From NCBI GenBank assembly GCA_038317685.1, contig JBBQBQ010000221.1, positions 1-5,914 on the forward strand: a stretch of 5,914 nt of DNA, in the 5' to 3' direction. The translations under genes were made by a program, and so were the position numbers. The notes under the pieces were generated by a model that made no database searches, was not told the origin of the DNA, and saw only the letters and a program-made list of their open reading frames with translations. This DNA comes from JBBQBQ01 sp038317685 (lineage in GTDB: Bacteria; Desulfobacterota; Desulfuromonadia; Desulfuromonadales; DDH964). Below are positions 1 through 5,673 of the stretch, one piece after another. Within the stretch, counting starts at the first letter, position 1. Each line of letters begins with the position of its first letter.

Positions 1-645
1 GTCGGCCCGACCGGCGCCGGCAAGAGTACCCTGCTGCGCCTCATCGCCGGCCTTTACCCCCTCCCCGCCGGCCAGCTCGCCCTGGGCGGCCAGGACCTCG
101 CCGAGCTCGACCCGGCCGCCCATCGCCGGCGCCTGGCCGCCGTCCCCCAGGAGGGCCGCCTCTTCTCCGGCAGCCTGCGCGACAACCTCCTGTATGCCGA
201 CCCGGCGGCCGACGCCGCGCGCCTGGCCGAGCTCGCCGCCAGCGTCGCCCTCGACACCGAACTTCCTTCCTTCCCGCAGGGCTACGACACCCCGGTCGGC
301 GAAGGGGGGATCACCCTCTCCGGGGGCCAGCGCCAGCGGGTGACCCTCGGCCGGGCGCTGGCCAAGGGAGGGGACCTCTGGCTCCTCGACGACCCCTTCA
401 GCCACCTCGACGCCGCCACTGCCCGGACCGTCTGGGGGCGGCTGCGGCCGCAGCTTGCCGGCCGGACGGTGCTGCTGGTCTCGAGCCGGGTCTCGCTCCT
501 GGCCGGGGTCGAAAGGATCCTGGTTTTGGAGGACGGTCATCTGGTCGAAAGCGGCAGCCACCAGGAGTTGCTGGAGAAGGGCGGGAGCTATGCCCGGCTG
601 CAGGCCCGCGAAGCCCTGCAGGATGCCCTGGAGGCGGCGCCATGA
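1..645 (+). CDS. ABC exporter subunit, C-terminal NBD (5' end outside window), MdlA-like
   Basis: This is the last 214 codons of an ATP-binding cassette protein. The visible part is a nucleotide-binding domain that would power export across the inner membrane; the membrane domain, if fused as in relatives, lies upstream of base 1. Numbering visible residues from 1: Walker A GPTGAGKST at 2-10 (Lys8), Q-loop Gln50 followed by LFSGSLRDNL, signature LSGGQ at 106-110, Walker B ending LLDD at 128-131, and D-loop SHLD at 134-137. Two catalytic positions are altered. The Glu after Walker B is Asp131, and the switch (H-loop) His is Ser162 in VSSRVS. Asp at the Walker B position is known from one subunit of heterodimeric exporters (E. 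coli MdlA, TM287), and loss of the His points the same way. The stop codon overlaps the start of the next transporter gene, so the two are co-translated partners. The transported substrate cannot be told from the sequence. ABC exporter NBD is certain; MdlA-like is likely. Confidence 0.93.
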   Translation, partial: VGPTGAGKSTLLRLIAGLYPLPAGQLALGGQDLAELDPAAHRRRLAAVPQEGRLFSGSLRDNLLYADPAADAARLAELAASVALDTELPSFPQGYDTPVGEGGITLSGGQRQRVTLGRALAKGGDLWLLDDPFSHLDAATARTVWGRLRPQLAGRTVLLVSSRVSLLAGVERILVLEDGHLVESGSHQELLEKGGSYARLQAREALQDALEAAP

Positions 646-2444
646 GCCACCATGACCTGCCCCGCGGCGACGAGATCACCGGCCGTCACCTCGACTGGAC
701 GCTGCTCCGCCGCTATCTCGGCCTGCTTCGCCCCTGGCGGGGAACGGCCCTTTCGGCCCTCGCACTCCTCCCCTTCATCGCCGCCGCCCGGCTGGTCCAG
801 CCGTGGCTCCTCAAGGAACTCATCGACCGCGCCATCGTCCCCGGCGACCTCGCCGCCCTGCCGGAGTGGGCGGGTCTGCTCCTCGCCGCGGTCCTCGCCG
901 AGAGCGCCCTCCTCTTCGTCCAGACCTACCTGGTCCAGGCGGTCGGCCAGCGGGTCATGGCGAGCCTGCGCGAAGACGGTTTCGCCCGGCTGCTGCGGCT
1001 GCCGGCGGCTTTCTTCGACCGCCACCCCTCGGGGCGCCTGGTGACCCGCCTGACCAGCGACGTGGAGAACGTCGGCGAACTCTTCGGGTCGGGCGTCGTC
1101 TCCGCCCTCGGCGATCTGCTGACCCTGGTCTTCACCGTCGCCGCCATGCTCTGGCTCGACTGGCGGCTCTCCCTGGTGTCCTTCACGGTCCTGCCGCCGC
1201 TTTTGCTCCTGCTGCTGCTCTTCCGGCGCAGCATGCGGGGCGCCATGCGCCAGGTCCGGGCGCGCCTGGCTGATCTCAATGCCTACATCGCCGAGCGCAT
1301 CGCCGGCTTCGGCGAAGTCCGGCTCTTCGGCCAGCAGGAGCGGACCCTGCAGGAGTTCGCCGCCCTTCAGGATTTCTACCAGCTGAGCACCCGGCGGGTC
1401 ATCAACTGGGACGCCGGCTTTTACGCGGCGGTGGAGGCCCTCGGCGCGGCGGCCATCGCCGCCCTCCTCTGGGTCGGCGGCGGCGAGGTCATCGCCGGGG
1501 CGGTGACCTTCGGCACCCTCGTCGCTTTCCTCGAATACGTCCAGAAGTTCTTTGCGCCGCTGCGAGACCTGTCGGCCAAATACTCGGTGGTGCAGGCGAG
1601 CAATGCCTCCCTGGAGCGGATCTTCGATCTCGCCGACCAGCCCTCCGAAGCGAGCGGCGACCAGCCAACTCCCGAGGGGGGGACGATCACCCTGGAGGGG
1701 GTCGACTTCAGCTACGACGGAAAGACCCCGGTCCTGGCCGGCCTCGACCTGAGCCTGGCCCCCGGCGAAACCCTGGCTCTGGTCGGAACCACCGGCAGCG
1801 GCAAGACCACCCTGGCGCGGCTCCTCCTCGGGTCCTACGCTCCCCAGCACGGCCGCATCCTGGTCGGCGGGCAGGCGTTGGCGGAGTTGAACCTGGAAGA
1901 ATGGCGGAGCCGGAGCGCCTGGGTCTCCCAGGAACCGTTCCTCTTCGCCGGCAGCCTGCGCGACAACCTCGATCCGACCGGAGCACGGCCCGATGCCGAG
2001 CTGCGGGAGATCCTGGGCGACTGCGGCCTGACGGCCGTCATCGAGCGCCTCGGCGGCCTCGATGCGCGCCTCGTTGAGCGGGGTCGCAACCTCTCCTCCG
2101 GAGAGCGGCAGCTTTTGTGCCTGGTGCGGGCCCTGGTCCGGCGGCCCCGGCTGCTGATCCTCGACGAAGCCACGAGCCGCCTCGACGCCCTCACCGAGGC
2201 GCGCCTCGCCACCGCCCTGACCCGGCTGCCGGCCGGCTGCCGCACCCTCCTTATCGCCCACCGGCTGCGGACCGCCCGCCACGCCGATCGCATCGTGGTG
2301 CTGCGCCGGGGCCGAATCCGCGAAAGCGGGACCCACGCTGAACTTTTGGCGCAAAACGGCTATTACGCCACCTTCTGGCGGTTACAGGAGCTGGGCATCG
2401 ACGGGGTAGAGACGGAAGGAGCGGCGGGGATCGGTCGGGTCTGA
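642..2444 (+). CDS. ABC exporter subunit, full TMD-NBD half-transporter, MdlB-like
   Basis: This 600-residue protein has the usual length and order of a bacterial ABC half-exporter. It starts with a cytoplasmic elbow (about 1-34), followed by a six-helix membrane domain with hydrophobic stretches near 35-56, 77-99, 150-171, 176-194, 260-280 and 284-305. The NBD runs from about 348. It carries A-loop Tyr358, Walker A GTTGSGKTT at 382-390 (Lys388), Q-loop Gln430, Walker B ILD with catalytic Glu509, D-loop SRLD at 512-515 and switch His540, so its own hydrolytic residues are intact. Its signature is LSSGE (484-488) instead of LSGGQ. E. coli MdlB has a similarly altered signature. The degenerate signature complements the altered residues of the upstream subunit, which supports an obligate heterodimer. 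The ATG at 642 lies in an ATGA overlap with the upstream stop and has GGAGG at 630-634, seven bases before it. Export of lipid, drug or peptide is possible, but the substrate is unknown. Confidence 0.95.
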   Translation: MSHHDLPRGDEITGRHLDWTLLRRYLGLLRPWRGTALSALALLPFIAAARLVQPWLLKELIDRAIVPGDLAALPEWAGLLLAAVLAESALLFVQTYLVQAVGQRVMASLREDGFARLLRLPAAFFDRHPSGRLVTRLTSDVENVGELFGSGVVSALGDLLTLVFTVAAMLWLDWRLSLVSFTVLPPLLLLLLLFRRSMRGAMRQVRARLADLNAYIAERIAGFGEVRLFGQQERTLQEFAALQDFYQLSTRRVINWDAGFYAAVEALGAAAIAALLWVGGGEVIAGAVTFGTLVAFLEYVQKFFAPLRDLSAKYSVVQASNASLERIFDLADQPSEASGDQPTPEGGTITLEGVDFSYDGKTPVLAGLDLSLAPGETLALVGTTGSGKTTLARLLLGSYAPQHGRILVGGQALAELNLEEWRSRSAWVSQEPFLFAGSLRDNLDPTGARPDAELREILGDCGLTAVIERLGGLDARLVERGRNLSSGERQLLCLVRALVRRPRLLILDEATSRLDALTEARLATALTRLPAGCRTLLIAHRLRTARHADRIVVLRRGRIRESGTHAELLAQNGYYATFWRLQELGIDGVETEGAAGIGRV

Positions 2445-2519
2445 GGCTGGCCCTCGGCGGGGTCGTCTGATATACTCGCGGACGGACGCCGACGGGGAAG
2501 CGGAAAGGCTTATCCACCA

Positions 2520-2533
2520 GGAGGGGCACCTCC
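2520..2533. terminator. weak candidate hairpin between convergent genes
   Basis: The 116-bp stretch 2445-2560 lies between the ABC gene (+) and the 3' end of hslO (-) and shows no gene. It holds a small inverted repeat, GGAGG-GGCA-CCTCC (5-bp stem, 4-base loop), readable on either strand. A second possible hairpin, CTGAGG-CTGGC-CCTCGG at 2441-2457 (six pairs, one of them G-U), overlaps the ABC stop codon. Neither is followed by a T-tract on either strand, so intrinsic termination is doubtful. Position between two convergent genes is the main argument in favour. Confidence 0.22.
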
Positions 2534-2560
2534 AAAGGCTCCCCCGGGCCTGCGGGGAAC

Positions 2561-3430
2561 CTAGCCGCCGGCCAGCCCCCGCACCTGGTCCCGGGTGAAG
2601 GCATAGACCTCCTTGCAGAATTCGCAGGTGACGGTGGTCGTCTCCTGTTCATCGGCGAGCCGCTGCAGTTCGGCGGCGCCGAGGGCGCGCAGCACCCCGC
2701 CGACCTGCTGCCGACCGCAGGTGCAGCGATAGGCAAGATCGAGCCGCCCCTGGACGCTGTAGGGGATCCCGAAAAAGAGGTCGTCGAGGAGCGCTTCCGG
2801 CGCTTCCCCCCGGCCGAGGACCTCGGTCACCGGCGGCAGGGTGCGGATCCGGGACTCCAGGGTCTCCAGGGTTCCCTCGGGGCACCCCGGCATCGCCTGG
2901 ACCAGAAATCCGCCGGCGGTCCGGACCTGGGCCTCCCGGTCGAGGGCGACCCCCAGGGCGACCGACGAGGGGATCTGCTCGGAGGTCGTCAGGTACCAGG
3001 CCAGATCCTCGGCGATCTCGCTGGAGACGAGCTGCACCGTGCCATGATAGGGATCGCGCAGGCCGAGATCCTTGATGACATGAAGGAAGCCGGCCCGGCC
3101 GACCGCCCCCGCGACATCGAAGCGGTCGTCCTTCGGGGGAAGCCCGGCGATCGGCACCTTGAGGGTGGCGCGGACCGCACCGTGGGCGTCGGTTTCAGCG
3201 GAAAGTCGCTTCAGGGGGCCGTTCCCCTCGACGCTCAGGGCCAGCCGTTGCGCCCCCTTGAGGGTGCTCCCCAACAGCGCCGCACCGGTGACGAGGCGCC
3301 CCAGGGCGACGGTCGCGGTCGGATCGGTCTGCTGCCGGCGCCGGGTCTCCTCGACCAGGACCGTGGTCAGGGCGGCCGCCGCCCGCAGCGTCCCGTCGCT
3401 GCTCAGTATTCGTACCAGATGGTCGTTCAT
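2561..3430 (-). CDS. hslO: Hsp33, redox-activated holdase chaperone
   Basis: Hsp33 is a cytoplasmic chaperone that is inactive while reduced. Oxidative unfolding stress releases its zinc, forms disulfides and switches it on to hold unfolding proteins. The 289-residue product matches the family length (E. coli about 292). The N-terminal core begins MNDHLVRILSSDGTLRA and contains the conserved helix AWYLTTSEQIPSSVALGV (144-161). The C-terminal redox switch is complete: Cys236-Thr-Cys238, 30 residues, then Cys269-Glu-Phe-Cys272, which fits the family pattern CXC-X27-32-CXXC. A fifth cysteine, Cys183 in MPGCPEG, lies in the linker-proximal core and is not part of the zinc site. The ATG is supported by AAGGAG (complement of 3436-3441) five bases upstream. 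The gene is divergent from the nucleotidylyltransferase and convergent with the ABC gene, so it is probably transcribed alone. Confidence 0.97.
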   Translation of the reverse strand: MNDHLVRILSSDGTLRAAAALTTVLVEETRRRQQTDPTATVALGRLVTGAALLGSTLKGAQRLALSVEGNGPLKRLSAETDAHGAVRATLKVPIAGLPPKDDRFDVAGAVGRAGFLHVIKDLGLRDPYHGTVQLVSSEIAEDLAWYLTTSEQIPSSVALGVALDREAQVRTAGGFLVQAMPGCPEGTLETLESRIRTLPPVTEVLGRGEAPEALLDDLFFGIPYSVQGRLDLAYRCTCGRQQVGGVLRALGAAELQRLADEQETTTVTCEFCKEVYAFTRDQVRGLAGG

Positions 3431-3435
3431 TGACG

Positions 3436-3441
3436 CTCCTT
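3436..3441 (-). promoter_or_regulatory. ribosome binding site of hslO
   Basis: The minus strand reads AAGGAG, five bases before the hslO ATG. This is a near-consensus Shine-Dalgarno sequence and fixes the start at 3430. Confidence 0.8.
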
Positions 3442-3484
3442 GGGCCGTCCCCGGCCGGGGGCGGCAATGGTTCGTTCCGGCGGC

Positions 3485-3513
3485 ATGCTACCCGATCATG
3501 GCTCCCGCCACAA
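3485..3513 (-). promoter_or_regulatory. candidate sigma-70-type promoter of hslO
   Basis: On the minus strand, TTGTGG (complement of 3508-3513) and TAGCAT (complement of 3485-3490) are separated by exactly 17 bases. They match the -35 TTGACA at three positions and the -10 TATAAT at four. Transcription would start near 3478 and give a leader of roughly 48 bases. That leader would include the perfect 12-base palindrome CCCCGGCCGGGG at 3449-3460. The match is modest, and no clear promoter for the divergent gene could be picked out in the same 109-bp spacer. Confidence 0.3.
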
Positions 3514-3528
3514 GCCCCCCCTGTCTTT

Positions 3529-3533
3529 GGAGG
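3529..3533 (+). promoter_or_regulatory. ribosome binding site of the nucleotidylyltransferase gene
   Basis: GGAGG lies six bases before the ATG at 3540. The reading frame stays open for more than 100 codons upstream, across the antisense of hslO, so this site decides the true start: protein homology to nucleotidylyltransferases begins exactly at MKIILPVAGKGTRLRP. Confidence 0.85.
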
Positions 3534-3539
3534 ACGTCG

Positions 3540-4535
3540 ATGAAAATCATTCTGCCTGTCGCCGGCAAAGGGACCCGCCTGCGCCCCCATACCCACACCA
3601 AGGCCAAGTCGCTGGTGCAGGTCGCCGGGAAAACCGTCCTCGAACACATCGTCAGCCGCCTGGAACTTCTGGAGGCCGAGGAATTCATCTTCATCGTCGA
3701 TGAGAACGGGAGTCAGGTCGAGGAGTTCATGCGCCGCACCTTCCCGCACCTGAACTGCACTTACCTGATCCAGCGGGAGCGCCTCGGTCCGGCCCACGCC
3801 GTCGCCCTGGCAGCGCCGCGCATCGCCCCCGGCGACGAGGTCCTGGTGGTCTTCAACGACACCATCTTCGTCGCCGACCTCAGCCTCATTTCCCAGCTCT
3901 GCGCCGACTGCGACGGCCTGATCTATTCCAAGGAGGTCGAGGACTACCAGCGCTTCGGGGTCAACGTGGTGCAAGATGGCCTGATCGTCGATATGGTGGA
4001 AAAACCCGACAACCCGGTCTCCCGCCTCGCCCAGGTGGGCCTCTATTACCTCAAGGACGGCCCGGTCTTCATGGAGTACCTGGAGCGGACCATCGGGGCC
4101 GGCGAGATGGTCAAGGGGGAGTACTACCTGCCGACGGTCTTCATGCGCATGATCCGCGACGGGCGCCGCTTTCGCGCCCCGGAGATCGACGCCTGGCTCG
4201 ATTGCGGCAAGCCCGAAACCCTCCTCGAAACCAACCGCTACCTGCTGCGGGGCCGCCACCACTGCCACGGCGACCTGATTGACTCGGTCCTCATCGAGCC
4301 GGTCCACATCGGCTATGGCGTGACGTTGCGCAACTGCATCGTCGGACCCGACGTTTCAGTGGCGGCGGGCTGTATCGTCGATAACAGTATCATCCGCAAC
4401 TCGATCATCAACACCGGCAGCGAAGTCCGCAACCTGATCCTGGAGGGGAGCATTCTCGGCGACTCGGTGCGGCTCATCGGCTCGCCACGGCGCATGAACA
4501 TCGGCGACCATTCGCTGATCGAGATGGAGGAGTAA
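3540..4535 (+). CDS. sugar-1-phosphate nucleotidylyltransferase with beta-helix C-terminus (RmlA-like)
   Basis: This 331-residue cytoplasmic enzyme is predicted to join a sugar 1-phosphate to an NTP, giving an NDP-sugar and pyrophosphate. The Rossmann-like N-terminal domain (about 1-240) carries the nucleotide-binding loop GKGTRLRP (9-16), catalytic Lys23 in KAKSL, and the nucleoside/sugar motif QRERLGPAHAV (78-88). It also has a metal-binding Asp107 in FNDTIF, EKP at 154-156, the acceptor-site run KGEYYLPTVF (192-201), and the second metal Asp221 in WLDCGKPETL. From about 244 the sequence shows irregular hexapeptide-like repeats (IGYGVT, VGPDVS, AAGCIV, LGDSVR, IGDHSL), a left-handed beta-helix that resembles the tail of long RmlA/StrD-type enzymes. 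The first base of the usual GD motif is Asn106 here. Glucose-1-phosphate thymidylyl- or uridylyltransferase is the likeliest activity; base and sugar specificity cannot be read off. No glycan-assembly genes are adjacent, so it seems to be a lone gene. The Shine-Dalgarno GGAGG is six bases upstream. Confidence 0.92.
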   Translation: MKIILPVAGKGTRLRPHTHTKAKSLVQVAGKTVLEHIVSRLELLEAEEFIFIVDENGSQVEEFMRRTFPHLNCTYLIQRERLGPAHAVALAAPRIAPGDEVLVVFNDTIFVADLSLISQLCADCDGLIYSKEVEDYQRFGVNVVQDGLIVDMVEKPDNPVSRLAQVGLYYLKDGPVFMEYLERTIGAGEMVKGEYYLPTVFMRMIRDGRRFRAPEIDAWLDCGKPETLLETNRYLLRGRHHCHGDLIDSVLIEPVHIGYGVTLRNCIVGPDVSVAAGCIVDNSIIRNSIINTGSEVRNLILEGSILGDSVRLIGSPRRMNIGDHSLIEMEE

Positions 4536-4548
4536 AGGTTCGCCTCTC

Positions 4549-5673
4549 CTAGATGCAGGTCAAGGCCAGGCCGGCGTAAATCCTGGCGGCAGCCAGCACC
4601 TCGCTGAGGGAGATCTGCTCTTCGGGGGTGTGGGCGGTCTCCAGGGACCCGGGACCGAGGATCAGGGGCCGCACGCCGGCGGCATGGAAGAGGTTGCCGT
4701 CCGAGTGGGAGCGGAAGGCGTCACTGGCCAGATTCAGGCCGAGCCGGTGGTAAAGGTCGGCCAGCACCTCCCGCAACGGTTCCCCGCTCCCCAGATCGTA
4801 GCCCTGGGCCGAGAAATCAAAACTCAAGGTCAGGTCGAGCCCGTCGATGCGCTTCTGGGCCTCGGCCACCCCCTGGCGTAGCTCCGTTTCGACCTCGGCC
4901 AGGGTCAGCTCCGGCGGCAGGTGCAGATCGATCCAGGCCTCGCAGCGGTCCGGGACGACGAAGCCGGCCCGCGAGGAACTCATTTCGCGGATCGAATAGA
5001 CCACCCCGGCGCCGCCCCGTTCGAAGACGGGAGCCCGGGCCAGCAGCAGCAGGACCCGCAGCATCGACTCCACCGCGTTGTGCCCCAGTTCCGGCAGCGA
5101 CGAATGGCTGCGCCGGCCATGGGTGACGAAGCCCGCCTCCAGATAGCCGTAATGGGCGAAACAGGCGGTCAGTCCGGTCGGCTCGCCGATCACCACCCAG
5201 GGCGGCCGGTCCCCTTCCAGAAACCGTTGGCTGCCGTCGCCGTTCTCCTCCTCACCGACCACCAGCAGCAGCCCGACCGACGGCCGTTCCCCCTCCGGCA
5301 GGGCGGCGAGCGCCAGCCAGGCTTCGACCATCGCCGCGCACCCGCCCTTCATGTCCGAACTCCCCAGCCCCCGCACCACGCCGCCCTCGAGCTGCGGTCC
5401 GAACTCTTCCCAGTCCCAGGCCGGCACCGTATCGACATGGCCGACCAGAATCAGCCGGGGCGGCCCGGCTCCCATCGTCGCCAGCAGGTTGAAGCGTTCC
5501 TCCTCCACCGCCTGGCGGATCACGCTGGTCCCGGCCGCCCGGAGCCGCTCTTCGAAGTAGAGCTGGACGTCCTCCTCCTTCCCCGACGGGGAATAGATGT
5601 CGAGGGCTTCGAGGAAGGTCCGCTGCAGCCGCTCCGGGTCGATGGCGGCCCAGACCCGGTCGAGGCGCGTCAA
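4549..5673 (-). CDS. M20-family metallohydrolase (ArgE/DapE/LysK-like deacylase or peptidase)
   Basis: This 374-residue enzyme has all the landmarks of the di-zinc M20 family, which hydrolyses N-acyl amino acids or small peptides in the cytoplasm. They are GHVDTVP with His79 and Asp81, bridging Asp107 in GSSDMKGG, and the acidic pair Glu142-Glu143 in GEEEN (general base plus metal ligand). Glu164 in GEPT and C-terminal His348 in AHTPEEQIS complete the set. The lid/dimerisation domain (about 175-285) contains RRSHSSLPELGHNAVESM and FVVPDRCEAWIDLHLPP. GEPT and the overall pattern resemble ArgE, DapE and LysK, but these share motifs and cannot be separated by eye. The start is TTG, in a TTGA overlap with the stop of the upstream GNAT gene; the first in-frame ATG is at Met67, too late because it would remove the start of the catalytic domain. 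The 3' end faces the nucleotidylyltransferase gene across 13 bp. No signal peptide is visible. Confidence 0.93.
   Translation of the reverse strand: MTRLDRVWAAIDPERLQRTFLEALDIYSPSGKEEDVQLYFEERLRAAGTSVIRQAVEEERFNLLATMGAGPPRLILVGHVDTVPAWDWEEFGPQLEGGVVRGLGSSDMKGGCAAMVEAWLALAALPEGERPSVGLLLVVGEEENGDGSQRFLEGDRPPWVVIGEPTGLTACFAHYGYLEAGFVTHGRRSHSSLPELGHNAVESMLRVLLLLARAPVFERGGAGVVYSIREMSSSRAGFVVPDRCEAWIDLHLPPELTLAEVETELRQGVAEAQKRIDGLDLTLSFDFSAQGYDLGSGEPLREVLADLYHRLGLNLASDAFRSHSDGNLFHAAGVRPLILGPGSLETAHTPEEQISLSEVLAAARIYAGLALTCI

Noticed and set aside
588..2354. 588-codon open frame antisense to the second ABC gene
   Set aside because: The opposite strand encodes a full set of ABC transporter motifs. 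The antisense product is low-complexity (rich in Gly, Glu, Gln, Ala, Pro), as expected from the reverse of GC-rich codons, and has no recognisable domain.
2505..2540. Two copies of AAAGGCT 22 bases apart flanking the small hairpin
   Set aside because: Seven-base repeats this close occur by chance; no target-site duplication or mobile element lies between them.
2251..2736. 161-codon minus-strand frame across the ABC-hslO spacer
   Set aside because: It overlaps the ends of two secure genes in other frames, has no ribosome binding site seen, and has Arg/Pro/Ala-rich composition.
3470..3498. Possible + strand promoter TTCGTT-17-GATCAT for the nucleotidylyltransferase
   Set aside because: The -35 matches consensus at only two positions and the -10 at four, too weak to call, though a promoter must lie in this spacer or upstream.
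3159..3539. In-frame upstream extension of the nucleotidylyltransferase to 458 codons
   Set aside because: The extra 127 codons are antisense to hslO and the spacer, are rich in Arg/Ser/Ala, and lack a fold. The ATG at 3540 has a good ribosome binding site and starts exactly at the conserved N-terminus.
3195..4307. 370-codon open frame antisense to the nucleotidylyltransferase and running into hslO
   Set aside because: It spans two real genes and their intergenic region, with composition typical of a GC-rich shadow frame and no known motif.
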